This document shows positions 17,985-26,773 of a DNA stretch of 64,000 nt, piece after piece (position 1 is the stretch's first letter; each line of letters starts with the position of its first letter). This stretch comes from Lachnospiraceae bacterium (GTDB taxonomy: Bacteria; Bacillota_A; Clostridia; Lachnospirales; Lachnospiraceae), in NCBI GenBank assembly GCA_021770615.1, contig JAETQR010000003.1, positions 73,864 to 137,863 of the forward strand, written 5' to 3'. Below the pieces are notes generated by a model. The model made no database searches and was not told where the DNA came from. It worked only from the letters and a program-made list of their open reading frames with translations. Both the position numbers and the translations under genes were made by a program.

Positions 17985-19325
17985 ATGATGAATACAGTGG
18001 AACAGATTACCTGGCATAAAGACTTTGAAACGGGAGCCGAAATTATTGACAAGGAACATAAGCAGATCTTTTCGGCAATGAACAGGCTGTTGCGGATCAG
18101 CGGCGACGAGGAAAAAGCGGAATGGGCATGCAAAGAGGGTGTCAAGTATTTGAAGAGCCACACGATCGAGCATTTTGAGCACGAAGAGGCATATATGAAA
18201 TCAATTCAATATGAAGAATTTGATTTACATAAACGCCTGCATGATGATTTCCGTTATGGCACGCTTCCTGCACTGGAAAATGAATTAATAGAAACGGAGT
18301 ATTCGCAGGACGCCGTCCGTCATTTTCTGGGTGTCTGTATCGGATGGGTAGTAGCGCATACACAGACGGAGGACATGGCGATCACAGGGAAGACCAAAAG
18401 CAAATGGACAGATATTCCCCACGAGAAAGAACACGATGCGCTGGAACAAGCGATCATCCAGCTTACCAATGATATGTTCGGGCTGAACGTAAAGAAGATC
18501 AGTGAACAGTATTCCGGAGAGGATTTTGGAAAAATCATCTGCAACCGCCTTATTTACTGTGGGCACCAGAAAGAAAAAAGAGAGATTACACTGGTTTTTG
18601 AAGAGCGGTTTTTACTGAATACAGTTGGAAAAATGTTGAATGGAAAATATAAAAAAATAGATGATATGATCCTTAATATCACCCGTTATATTTCAAGGCA
18701 GCTTTTGGAAAAACTCACCGAAATGATTCCGGCCATTGATCTGTACGAGATAGAAAAAGAGAGCCTGCTCACCTATGAACAGCTTGTCAATTCTTTTGAG
18801 ACATCACATCCATCGTGCAGTCTTCTATTTGATTCAGGCGAGGGTTATTTTGCGTTCTGTATGGCGTCCCCTGATTCCGCACGGGGGAAAATGGTGGCTG
18901 TATTTGACAAAGAAAATGCGTTACATGCGGTAAATGAATATATCAATATGGATAAAACCAAAAAGAAAATTCTTGTGGTAGACGATTCTGATTTCATGCG
19001 AAGCAGGATTCATCAACTGTTGGCAGAGCATTATGAAGTGTTTGAAGCGGATTCAAGTATATCAGCAATAAAAAATCTTGCGATAAACCGCCCGGATTTA
19101 ATCCTGCTGGATTATGAGATGCCGGTTTGTGACGGAAAACAAGCGTTGGAAATGATCCGTGCCGATATGGATACCGCAAATATTCCGGTAATATTCCTTA
19201 CCGGAAGAGGAGACCGGGAGACCGTACGTAAAGTATTGGAATTGAAACCGGAGAAATATCTGTTAAAAACTCTGCCGGATGAAGAAATAAAGAAAAACGT
19301 CGACGACTTTTTTGAAGGAAAATAA
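17985..19325 (+). CDS. Hemerythrin - CheX-like - receiver protein
   Basis: A 446-residue three-part protein. Residues 5-135 are a bacteriohemerythrin domain with the di-iron ligands in place (H25, H63, E67, H82, H86, H125, D130), which binds O2. Residues about 150-310 look like a CheX/CheC-type domain (inference from predicted alpha/beta pattern around KMLNGKYKKIDDMILNITRY). Residues about 325-446 are a response-regulator receiver with VVDDSDF and the phospho-acceptor in LILLDYEMP. The three parts suggest oxygen sensing feeding into chemotaxis-type phosphotransfer. AAGGAG touches the ATG at 17985; 17988 is an equally possible start. The gap from 17840 is AT-rich with no gene. Confidence 0.85.
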   Translation: MMNTVEQITWHKDFETGAEIIDKEHKQIFSAMNRLLRISGDEEKAEWACKEGVKYLKSHTIEHFEHEEAYMKSIQYEEFDLHKRLHDDFRYGTLPALENELIETEYSQDAVRHFLGVCIGWVVAHTQTEDMAITGKTKSKWTDIPHEKEHDALEQAIIQLTNDMFGLNVKKISEQYSGEDFGKIICNRLIYCGHQKEKREITLVFEERFLLNTVGKMLNGKYKKIDDMILNITRYISRQLLEKLTEMIPAIDLYEIEKESLLTYEQLVNSFETSHPSCSLLFDSGEGYFAFCMASPDSARGKMVAVFDKENALHAVNEYINMDKTKKKILVVDDSDFMRSRIHQLLAEHYEVFEADSSISAIKNLAINRPDLILLDYEMPVCDGKQALEMIRADMDTANIPVIFLTGRGDRETVRKVLELKPEKYLLKTLPDEEIKKNVDDFFEGK

Positions 19326-19329
19326 AAAT

Positions 19330-19385
19330 AGCTCAACGGAGCCATTGAGCTAAGAAAAGAACGGGGCTGTCTCACGACAGCCCCG
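19330..19385. terminator. Paired hairpins between convergent genes
   Basis: The first hairpin is GCTCAA/TTGAGC (19331-19350). The second is a strong 10-base stem CGGGGCTGTC/GACAGCCCCG (19362-19385), followed on minus by TTCTTTTCTT. The second hairpin probably ends the AI-2E-family gene on minus and, with the first, the hemerythrin gene on plus. Confidence 0.8.
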
Positions 19386-19389
19386 TGTG

Positions 19390-20625
19390 TTATCTCTTCT
19401 CTTTATTCTCCCGCCCCAGAACATGTTCAATCCTCTTATAACATACCGTCTCCTGCGGCAGACCTTTCTTCTCAAGCCGCTCTCTGCTCCAGTTCTTCAC
19501 TGTCCGGTACACAACAGCAAAAACCGGAACTGCACAGATCATACCAATGATCCCAAACAGAGAACCAAAAACAAGGATAGCAAATAAGATCCAGAAACTT
19601 CCCAATCCGATCGAACCACCGATTATCTTTGGACCGATGATATTTCCATCCACCTGAAGGATGATGATGATCAGAATAACAAAGATAAATCCCTTTACCG
19701 GGCTTACGATAAATACCAGGATCGCACTCGGGATCGCCCCGATATACTGCCCAAAAAACGGAATGATATTTGTAACTCCGATCAGTACGCTGATAAGCGC
19801 CGTATACGGAATACCTGCGATACTCAGCACAATAAACGTAATGATCGCTACGATGATGGAATCAATGATCTTTCCACTGAAAAACTTGGCAAAAGAACGG
19901 TTGATATCTTTTCCAAACCGCAGTGTGCGCATCGCATACCGAACCGGAAGGATAGAAAACAGCATCCTCTTTGCCTGTGCGCAAAACAACTCTTTGCTTG
20001 CCATAAGATAAATCGAAATGATGATTCCGATGACTACGTTAAGCATAACTCCCAGTGCGTTGATAAGGCCGTCCGAAAGCACTCCGAGTATTTCCGTACT
20101 CGTCGGGATCAGCTCATTCTGCATCCAGTTTATGAGCTGGCTGTATACGGATCCTGCCGTCTCCATCATATATTGTGCGAGTTCCGGATGCTTTACACTG
20201 AGTTCCTGCGCCATGCCCACGATATTGCGATAATAGCCCGGAAGACTGTTCGTCAGACTGATGATACTTTCGACCACTTCCGGAACAACTAACATCGTCA
20301 GCCAGAAAATGACCGCCATCGCCATGATCAGGACGACTGCCACAGAAACCGCCCGGCTTATCCCCCTCACTGTTTTCCGCTTCTTTGTCATCTTACGAAA
20401 CAACGGTATAAATAAATTACGCTCCACGGCATTTACGAGCGGACTCAGCAAATAGGCGATCACAAGACCGATATATACCGGCATGAGCGCTGAATTCAGA
20501 CGCTGCACCCCCATATAAACCGTATCTATATTAAAAAACAGAAAACCAAATATAAGAACCGCCACAAGTACACAAAACGCAGTAACTCCCGCATATACAT
20601 ACTTATTTTCAAACTTCTTTTTCAA
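19390..20625 (-). CDS. AI-2E family transporter (YtvI/PerM type membrane protein)
   Basis: A 411-residue polytopic membrane protein of the AI-2E exporter family: paired helices at the N terminus, a soluble middle segment rich in NSLPGYYRNIVG-type sequence, then a cluster of helices with FFGQYIGAIPSAILVF, and GNIIGPKIIGGSIGL near the C terminus, both family signatures. The start is TTG at 20625, with GGAGGGG 5 bases upstream; the ATG just before it runs into a stop. Function in this family is not uniform (signal export, sodium/proton exchange), so no substrate is claimed. It has its own strong promoter. Confidence 0.88.
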   Translation of the reverse strand: MKKKFENKYVYAGVTAFCVLVAVLIFGFLFFNIDTVYMGVQRLNSALMPVYIGLVIAYLLSPLVNAVERNLFIPLFRKMTKKRKTVRGISRAVSVAVVLIMAMAVIFWLTMLVVPEVVESIISLTNSLPGYYRNIVGMAQELSVKHPELAQYMMETAGSVYSQLINWMQNELIPTSTEILGVLSDGLINALGVMLNVVIGIIISIYLMASKELFCAQAKRMLFSILPVRYAMRTLRFGKDINRSFAKFFSGKIIDSIIVAIITFIVLSIAGIPYTALISVLIGVTNIIPFFGQYIGAIPSAILVFIVSPVKGFIFVILIIIILQVDGNIIGPKIIGGSIGLGSFWILFAILVFGSLFGIIGMICAVPVFAVVYRTVKNWSRERLEKKGLPQETVCYKRIEHVLGRENKEKR

Positions 20626-20654
20626 TCCATCCCCTCCTCACTTATCTGTCTTTT

Positions 20655-20683
20655 ATTATATACTGAGAGGGGATTATTTTCAA
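20655..20683 (-). promoter_or_regulatory. Promoter of the AI-2E family gene
   Basis: On minus, TTGAAA (20678-20683) and a perfect TATAAT (20655-20660) with the ideal 17-base spacer, 30 bases before the TTG start. Confidence 0.75.
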
Positions 20684-20881
20684 CAATACTTTTATGTAGG
20701 TTGCATTTCTTATGTTATCAGCCGGATAATCAATGTATCCAAACTCTTTGTCTGTTTTCTTGTCCCTCTCACGTTGTCTCCTGAGAAAATTTATTTGTAA
20801 ATACAAACATGCAAACCATTTCTTTTCTGCTATTCTTTTTTCCAGAAACAGATGAGAGCAGCAATGCAAATGGAGAGAGCT

Positions 20882-21469
20882 ATGACAAACGAGACTGCCA
20901 TTCACAGGTATTTATCACAGGAATTTCATTTCAGCGATCTGGAGATTGCAAGGATACGTTATGCATATATAACTGTCCTGTCGGAGACAAGCAAGATCCT
21001 TTTTTTGCTTTTTGTTTTTCATCTTCTGCATATGCAGACGGAATTCCTGATCTCGATCGCAGTCCTCCTGTCGATCCGTAATTTTACGGGGGGGATCCAT
21101 CTGCATCATTATACCTCATGTCTGGCATTTACATTTCTGTTTCTATTTCTCTCGATACTTTTATCAAGGTATGTGATGTTGTCTGCCGGACTGCAGGCCC
21201 TGGTCACGGGAATTGGGGTAATCATTGTTTACAAGATCGGCGGCGTATCCTCTGACAAAAGGCCGGACCCTTCCCCTGAAAAGGACTTGATCTTTAAGAT
21301 GACCGCATGCGTCCTGCTCGTTGTCTACACGATCTTATTTCTATGTGTAAAAGACATGCCCTGGAAAAATCTTATGTTCTGGGTCATCGTTTTACAAATA
21401 ATGCAGTTAGCCGTTGCAAAACGGATCAAAGAAAGGAGAAAACACTATGAAACTCAAAAAAATCAGTAA
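20882..21469 (+). CDS. agrB: AgrB-type processing protease / exporter
   Basis: A membrane protein of about 195 residues with four or five hydrophobic segments. The AgrB catalytic pair is intact in RNFTGGIHLHHYTSC: a His in GGIH followed seven residues later by a Cys, the spacing of S. aureus H77/C84. The frame is open from 20852, but the ATG at 20882 has GGAG 6 bases upstream and gives the standard N terminus. AgrB proteins cut the C-terminal tail of AgrD and cyclize the signal peptide. The gene overlaps agrD by 23 bases. Confidence 0.92.
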   Translation: MTNETAIHRYLSQEFHFSDLEIARIRYAYITVLSETSKILFLLFVFHLLHMQTEFLISIAVLLSIRNFTGGIHLHHYTSCLAFTFLFLFLSILLSRYVMLSAGLQALVTGIGVIIVYKIGGVSSDKRPDPSPEKDLIFKMTACVLLVVYTILFLCVKDMPWKNLMFWVIVLQIMQLAVAKRIKERRKHYETQKNQ

Positions 21470-21584
21470 AGCTACCCTTTACACAATCTGCAGCTTATGC
21501 CTCGCATTCTCAGGGTTTATAACCCTTCCCGGCAAAAGCTTTTTATTCTTCGGCGAGCCGGAATACCCGACCGTGGAAAAATAA
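21447..21584 (+). CDS. agrD: AgrD-like autoinducer peptide precursor
   Basis: A 45-residue precursor, too short for ordinary ORF lists, starting at ATG 21447 (AAAGGAG upstream) inside the end of agrB. It has a basic/amphipathic leader with hydrophobic helix (MKLKKISKATLYTICSLCLA region), a core ending SFLFF, and an acidic tail GEPEYPTVEK that matches the conserved AgrD recognition tail (acidic, two prolines). No Cys stands at the expected ring position; the Ser of SFLFF does, so the product would be a lactone ring rather than thiolactone (inference). A terminator follows at once. Confidence 0.85.
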   Translation: MKLKKISKATLYTICSLCLAFSGFITLPGKSFLFFGEPEYPTVEK

Positions 21585-21589
21585 TAAAG

Positions 21590-21622
21590 GAAAAGGGCTG
21601 TCCGGTGCGGGCGGCCTTTTTT
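21590..21622 (+). terminator. Terminator of agrBD
   Basis: A GC-rich hairpin GGCTGTCC/GGGCGGCC with flanking AAA/TTT and six T follows the agrD stop by a few bases, ending the plus-strand agrBD transcript before the oppositely oriented agrC. Confidence 0.85.
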
Positions 21623-21640
21623 ATATCAGCTCAGGATCCG

Positions 21641-22924
21641 TTAATCCTGAATCTTCAGAACGACGGCGACCGAAAAGTAATTATGGTCAAGGATTTCTTT
21701 ATTCTCTACGAGTATCTCGCCATCGTATTTATTTACCAGCTTTTTCAGGTGATGCAGGCCGAGCCCCCGGCCCTTTCCCTTCGTCGAATACCCCCGCTCA
21801 AAAAACCGGCTCCACACCGAAAACGGGATGTAATCATGTTCATTCCTTACTTCAATCGCAATCCCATCCCCGCTTCTCAGGACACTAAAATACATCCTGC
21901 CTTTTGGTTTTCCTTCTTCACTCTCCGAGAGAATGTTTTCCATCGCGTTGTCAAACAGGGTTCCGATCATCTCCACGAGATAAATATCCGGGACGCCTGT
22001 CTCCCCGATATCACAGTCAAATATCGTGTCGAGCGTGATATCCTGTTCTGCCGCCTCACAGATCTTCTGGTACACGTGTGCGATCACGATCGGATTTTTC
22101 AGGATGATCACATTATTTGGCATCATATATTTGGTCAGTTCACCGGTCTTTTCCTCCTGCTTCTCGACTAGCTCGTCATACGTTTTATAAATATGATGCA
22201 TGGCATAGATCGCATTGAGCTGGTTCGTAAATTTGTGCTGCCTCTCCCGGATCTGCTGCAGCACCTCCCCGTAAACATCCGAGTACTCCGCCCGGAGCTT
22301 CGCCTCATAGCGGTACTGATTTAATTTGTAAAACGACAGTATGATAATGATGGCACAGCTTACCACATAAAAGTAATCCGAAAACGACATACTGTTAGTG
22401 CCACTAAAGCTTATGATTGCATATATGACGACTGCGCTGCATACGATCACGACGACGAGCGAATATCTCTCCTTGCTTAATACCCGTTTTTTTATCTCCT
22501 CCACCGGAATCTTATCCCGGATGAAAAGAATCACGATCAGCATCGCGGCAACGGCAAAACTGGAAAGTATGCTATCCGGTACATGAAGCAAACTCAGCAG
22601 CTTATATGGTGCAAAAAGTATCATCTCCAATATACTCGCAATAACGATCGAACTCATCACCGTCAGGATCCCCTGTATCACCGGAACCTTGTACTGCCAT
22701 TCCACATACAGAAACAAAACAAAATAGTTAACAAAAAAAATCTGCTGGTTCTCCGTATACATATTTCCCCATATTATGCAGAATATCATGCTGGCATAAA
22801 ATACCGCTGCTTTCGCATAACTGACCGGTTCTTTCGGGGCGCACAGCGAGTGGATCAGCAGCAACACACATGTTATCTCAATGATACTGTTAAAAATAAG
22901 CCCTACTTTATCAAACCATAGCAT
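21641..22924 (-). CDS. agrC: AgrC-like sensor histidine kinase (GHKL)
   Basis: A 427-residue kinase with six or seven membrane helices (about residues 1-205), then a cytoplasmic coiled region with RQHKFTNQLNAIYAMHHIYK carrying the phospho-acceptor His in a variant of the agr kinase H-box, and a GHKL ATPase domain with N-box GTLFDNAMENIL and G-box GRGLGLHHLKKLV. This is the AgrC/ComD class that senses cyclic or linear peptides. It overlaps the upstream regulator gene by 22 bases and converges on agrBD, so the kinase is the probable receptor for the SFLFF peptide. Confidence 0.88.
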   Translation of the reverse strand: MLWFDKVGLIFNSIIEITCVLLLIHSLCAPKEPVSYAKAAVFYASMIFCIIWGNMYTENQQIFFVNYFVLFLYVEWQYKVPVIQGILTVMSSIVIASILEMILFAPYKLLSLLHVPDSILSSFAVAAMLIVILFIRDKIPVEEIKKRVLSKERYSLVVVIVCSAVVIYAIISFSGTNSMSFSDYFYVVSCAIIIILSFYKLNQYRYEAKLRAEYSDVYGEVLQQIRERQHKFTNQLNAIYAMHHIYKTYDELVEKQEEKTGELTKYMMPNNVIILKNPIVIAHVYQKICEAAEQDITLDTIFDCDIGETGVPDIYLVEMIGTLFDNAMENILSESEEGKPKGRMYFSVLRSGDGIAIEVRNEHDYIPFSVWSRFFERGYSTKGKGRGLGLHHLKKLVNKYDGEILVENKEILDHNYFSVAVVLKIQD

Positions 22925-23649
22925 TCTTCAAATTCCTCTCTGAATCTTTTCTTTAGTCTCCCTCCGATATCGATCACATCATCTGTTTTCTTCAAAAATA
23001 TCTTGCTGTTCTTAAAATCAATATTTTTGATATAACGGATATTTACTGCTGTTCCTTTTAACGGAACAAGGAATTTATTATCCCTCACCCGGCTCAAAAA
23101 TGTGTTAGCAGGCAGATGGGGGATCTCTATGGTTCCTCCCAGCTCATGGATGTATAAGACTCCCCGCCGGCTCACGATATAGATCACATTGTCGACGACC
23201 ACCGGGTAACTCACTCCGTCATGCCGGAGAGAAACCCGCTCCGGCAGCCGGACCCTGCGGTCCGCATTGATCGCATCGAGAACCTCCAGTATATGACGCC
23301 GGATACGCTTTGAATCGATCGGTTTTTCTATGTAGTCATAACAGTGTACCTGTTTTAACAACGTAACTTCCAGGCCCGCTAAAGACGTAATAAAGATAAT
23401 GGGAGCTGTCTTATAGCGAACATTATCACGTATATCTTTTGCAAAACGGATCCCTGAGCTATCGTTCCGATCCTTGGGCCTAAGAATGATGTCCAGCAAA
23501 AACAGATCGATATTTTGATCCATGGCACACAAATATGCCTCTGCACGGTTTTCACATGGATAAACCTGTATATTTCTCATACACGACTCTACGATTTTTA
23601 CCAAGGCAGCTCTGGAATTCTCATTATCTTCCAAAATAAGTACATTCAT
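22903..23649 (-). CDS. agrA: AgrA-like LytTR response regulator
   Basis: A protein of about 248 residues: receiver domain (1-125; LEDNENSR, phospho-Asp in LFLLDIILRP, KPID near 110) and LytTR DNA-binding domain (about 145-245; VIYIVSRRGVLYIH and FLSRVRDNKFLVPLKGTAVN). The frame is open to 23700, but GGAGGG lies 6 bases before the ATG at 23649. LytTR regulators of agr systems usually activate agrBDCA and target genes through repeat pairs upstream of promoters. Here agrBD is on the other strand, so control must act in trans on the region upstream of 20882. Confidence 0.88.
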   Translation of the reverse strand: MNVLILEDNENSRAALVKIVESCMRNIQVYPCENRAEAYLCAMDQNIDLFLLDIILRPKDRNDSSGIRFAKDIRDNVRYKTAPIIFITSLAGLEVTLLKQVHCYDYIEKPIDSKRIRRHILEVLDAINADRRVRLPERVSLRHDGVSYPVVVDNVIYIVSRRGVLYIHELGGTIEIPHLPANTFLSRVRDNKFLVPLKGTAVNIRYIKNIDFKNSKIFLKKTDDVIDIGGRLKKRFREEFEECYGLIK

Positions 23650-23704
23650 TCGAATCCCTCCATAAAAAAAGAACAAATAATCACAGAGAGGGCTACGCAA
23701 TTAC

Positions 23705-24052
23705 TTATTCTTTACCATGCAAATTATAAATTAATTTTTGTATATTGATCAGCGCATCCTGCTCCGCCGAATTCATGCGGATAAAGTAATGTACAAACTC
23801 ATGAAATCTTGTCTCGTTTAATCTCTCCGGATTCACCTGCGCCATTTCGATCTCAACCCTCAAATCACTCACACCCAGAAAATAATCTGTCGTGACCCCA
23901 AAGTACTTCGCACATTTAACGATCAATCCATCGCTCAACGGAGCTTTATTCCGTTCGATCTTGCTGACACGCTGTTGGGATATATCCAAAACAAAAGCCA
24001 ATTCTTCCTGAGTGATACCATTTTCTTCCCTTAATTCTTTCATCCTGCTCAT
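23705..24052 (-). CDS. XRE-type helix-turn-helix regulator
   Basis: A protein of about 115 residues with an N-terminal HTH (MKELREENGITQEELAFVLD, then SQQRVSKIERNKAPLS) and a helical C-terminal half. A GTG at 24067 extends the frame, but GGTGAGG lies 9 bases before the ATG at 24052. It precedes agrA by 55 bases on the same strand, so it may be co-transcribed and modulate the agr locus. The 290 bases upstream (24068-24358) are AT-rich, with only a GC hairpin CCCGGTG/CACCGGG (24227-24244) of unknown role. Confidence 0.8.
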   Translation of the reverse strand: MSRMKELREENGITQEELAFVLDISQQRVSKIERNKAPLSDGLIVKCAKYFGVTTDYFLGVSDLRVEIEMAQVNPERLNETRFHEFVHYFIRMNSAEQDALINIQKLIYNLHGKE

Positions 24053-24358
24053 AAAATACAACCTCACCTTTTTGTATTATTATAATGAGTAAATACACTT
24101 TTATTCCATGCCAGCTTGTTGTATTTATGATACTTTATTGTATCCTGGGGAAATTTTTTCAGTTTTTGTCAAATGTATTTTATTGATACGTTATATCAGG
24201 TATCCAGATTTCCTTTGTATGGCAAGCCCGGTGACTCCACCGGGTTATCGAGTAAGTAATAATATGTATTCTACCATAATTATCCACTACTGTCCAACCC
24301 CAAAACTCCTTTCTTTATTTTTTCACTCCACCCAACATGTATATGTACTTTCTGCACA

Positions 24359-25678
24359 TCATTCATACGGCAGCTGTGCCAGAAATTTCACCCCATACTT
24401 CTCAGCTGCCTTTTTCATACGTGTCACTTTTTTATCCGAAGGATTCCAGTATAAATATTTTAAATCCGGCATATTGCCGATCACTTCCGCATCATCGGCC
24501 TTCATTCCCGGATAACAAACAATTTCCCGTATCCCCGTGCATGCCACGATATCATCAAACAAAAACGAATATTCTCCGATTTTCTTTGTATAAAACCGAA
24601 GGGAACAAAGTTCGTCCTCATATGTTTCATTCATCTTCGTGTAATTGCACAGACTGAAAATCCCTGTATCGTCCTGATTTCCATCGCGAAAATAAATCTC
24701 AAAGCCTTTGGATGCCGATACACGCTCCCCGGGGTATCGCGCAAATTTGTGCGGATATTTTTTTATATGATCATTGACTATGGCTTTCAATACTTCCAGA
24801 TCCGAAAAGAGCGTTTTATCCGTAACAAGTGAAGTATCCACATCGATAAAAAGCGCCTCAATACGCCCCGTATGTTCCGATCTGCTTTCAATCCGGTATC
24901 TGTCCCCCAGTTCTTCACCAAGCAGAATCTCCAGCCTTTCGTGCCCCTCATATCCTGCCAAAATTCCTTTTTCTTTAAATAACGGGCCCCAAAGTGAACT
25001 CCACTTCCGGTACTCCTCTTCTTCAAAACCGGAAAAATGCAGATATTTCAAGTCCGGTATCTCCAAAACAGGAGTAATATCATCCGCTACCACACATCGC
25101 TGCATATCCAGATACAGATATGGAATATCTGTAAATACGGAAAACCCGCTCAAAGGGATCCGTCCCTCCGAAACACTGCTTAGCCCCCACTCTTCGGCAC
25201 AAAGCTTCTGGAATGTATCATGGTAGCCCCGCTCTCTTCCCTCCGTTATCTCATAGGTATTATCCTCATTGGAAAATACCAGAATACCGTCTCTTTTTTT
25301 GTATCCAAAAGCATTTTGACTATATGTAACATCAAAATAATGATCCTTATCGATCATAAAACAGTCTGGATTTTCTTTGATGTACTGTGACACGATGGCC
25401 TGGATCTGCTGGCAGTCGGTTAGCAGATGGCGTGATCCTGATGCCGGATGAGTGACCGTTATATTCAGGGACGTAACCTTATGTCCCTCAAACTGCACAT
25501 GGTCAAGCTGATAGTCTTCCGGGCTGAATGTTTCTGCTATTTTTTGTTTTAATGGGGACAAGATCCTCCACTCACGATAATATCTAACTGCCCACGAAGT
25601 CCCTGCGAGAAGAAACAAAACAATAGCTGACAAGACAACGACACGAATGGTTTTATTCATTTTCATAAACCGGGCCAT
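24359..25678 (-). CDS. Membrane-anchored protein of unknown function
   Basis: 439 residues. A single N-terminal helix (about residues 8-30) anchors a large domain predicted to lie outside the cell. Two halves each end in an element like IPDLKYLHFSGF (about 218) and MPDLKYLYWNPSD (about 412), preceded by a stretch such as SLNITVTHPASG or ALFIDVDTSLV followed by an AIV..I.K..K helix. This internal duplication is seen directly. The LKYL elements resemble leucine-rich-repeat strands but are too few for a firm call. GGGGGAG precedes the ATG. No function is offered. Confidence 0.7.
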   Translation of the reverse strand: MARFMKMNKTIRVVVLSAIVLFLLAGTSWAVRYYREWRILSPLKQKIAETFSPEDYQLDHVQFEGHKVTSLNITVTHPASGSRHLLTDCQQIQAIVSQYIKENPDCFMIDKDHYFDVTYSQNAFGYKKRDGILVFSNEDNTYEITEGRERGYHDTFQKLCAEEWGLSSVSEGRIPLSGFSVFTDIPYLYLDMQRCVVADDITPVLEIPDLKYLHFSGFEEEEYRKWSSLWGPLFKEKGILAGYEGHERLEILLGEELGDRYRIESRSEHTGRIEALFIDVDTSLVTDKTLFSDLEVLKAIVNDHIKKYPHKFARYPGERVSASKGFEIYFRDGNQDDTGIFSLCNYTKMNETYEDELCSLRFYTKKIGEYSFLFDDIVACTGIREIVCYPGMKADDAEVIGNMPDLKYLYWNPSDKKVTRMKKAAEKYGVKFLAQLPYE

Positions 25679-25724
25679 GTGCGCTCCCCCCTTTTATTTC
25701 CGGGACCTGTTTCTGCAAAATTAA

Positions 25725-25928
25725 CTACAGCTCTTTTTCATCATGTCCGGATTTATAGAGCCTTCTTGCCTCATTCAGGCACAATTTATTGGCGCCTCCG
25801 GAATATTCCGGATCTGCATACTGGACTCCGTCATCCTCCCAGCCGCATATCTCACAGATTTCATATGTACCGGGCGGTTTCTCATATAAGGTAGGATTCC
25901 CACAACACGGACATTTATATCGCTTCAT
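25725..25928 (-). CDS. CPCC-type cysteine-rich protein
   Basis: A 67-residue soluble protein with KRYKCPCCGNPTL at the start and YEICEICGWEDD, the two Cys pairs of the CPCC family (probably a zinc ribbon), followed by a conserved acidic stretch and NEARRLYK. The ATG at 25928 has GAGGGG 7 bases upstream. It lies 11 bases after the gene for a secreted Ig-like, toxin-like protein and is surely co-transcribed with it. CPCC genes are often found beside polymorphic-toxin genes, so an immunity role is possible (inference). Confidence 0.78.
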   Translation of the reverse strand: MKRYKCPCCGNPTLYEKPPGTYEICEICGWEDDGVQYADPEYSGGANKLCLNEARRLYKSGHDEKEL

Positions 25929-25939
25929 TTTGTATCCCC

Positions 25940-26602
25940 TCACTGCCTGTTAAAGTAATCAATCCCATCCGTTGGTTTAAAATACGTCCGGATGACCCCA
26001 TCATAGGACAGCACCAGAAATTCATTCGTATCTGTGTTATAAATCAGGATGTCCCCATCTGCCTCGGTCTTCTTTAATATATTAGCACCAGATGAATGGA
26101 TGAGATTATTAGCGCCCTCTAAATACTGTTCTTTCGTTATATTCCCAAATTCAGCACCATGTTTTGCATAATGTGAATCCAATAATTGCTGCGTTCTGAA
26201 ATTTATTGTACCATCCTTACCAGTTCCAGACGATACCTGACTCTGATCGGTCGTTCCTTCCGTATCCCTTTGAATGACGGTAATCCTGCATGTCGCTTCT
26301 TTCTTTGTTCCCCTGATGCTTGCGGTTATCGTCGCCGTTCCCTTTTTCTTTCCCTTTACAACCCCTTTTGGGGAAACAGAAGCAATCTTTTTATTACTGG
26401 ATTTAAAAGTCACCCTCTTTTTAACCGGTTTTACACTGGCTTTTAGTTTGAAAGTTTCTCCTGCCTGCAGCGTATGCTTCGTTTTGTTTAGAGAAATCGT
26501 TACTTTTTTTGCGCCTGCGTCAGTCTGATGTTCGATCATGCCGAAAGAAACCGCCATGATCAAAAACAGCGTGATCACAAGAAACCGCCTTGTTTTTTTC
26601 AT
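25940..26602 (-). CDS. Secreted Ig-like protein with nuclease-toxin-like C-terminal domain
   Basis: 220 residues: signal peptide (about 1-30), a lysine-rich bacterial Ig-like (BIG2) domain (about 32-110, with SSNKKIASVSPKGVVKGKKK), a Ser/Thr/Gln linker, and a C-terminal domain of about 85 residues with SHYAKHGAEFGNITKEQYLE and TNEFLVLSYDGVIRTYFKP. The tail has the pattern I associate with BECR-fold RNase toxins of polymorphic toxin systems (KHG..FG, then F.V...G.I.T.F.P..G..YF). This is recognition by eye, not a search result. The CPCC gene 11 bases downstream would be the immunity candidate. AAAGGATG precedes the ATG. Confidence 0.7.
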   Translation of the reverse strand: MKKTRRFLVITLFLIMAVSFGMIEHQTDAGAKKVTISLNKTKHTLQAGETFKLKASVKPVKKRVTFKSSNKKIASVSPKGVVKGKKKGTATITASIRGTKKEATCRITVIQRDTEGTTDQSQVSSGTGKDGTINFRTQQLLDSHYAKHGAEFGNITKEQYLEGANNLIHSSGANILKKTEADGDILIYNTDTNEFLVLSYDGVIRTYFKPTDGIDYFNRQ

Positions 26603-26715
26603 AAAATCATCCTTTCCCGGTATTTTTACAATGGTGCCGACCAGTACATAATGTCCTTTTTTATTATAAATTCTTTTTCAGGGATTGTAAATGATAACGT
26701 GTTCATTTTTACATC

Positions 26716-26744
26716 TTTACACAGCCATATAGGTATGTTATGAT
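26716..26744 (+). promoter_or_regulatory. Promoter of the 26774 gene
   Basis: TTTACA (26716-26721), 17-base spacer, TATGAT (26739-26744), with the ATG 30 bases on and GAGGAG in between. Confidence 0.65.
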
Positions 26745-26773
26745 AAAGAAAATCCGTATAGAGGAGTTTCCAA

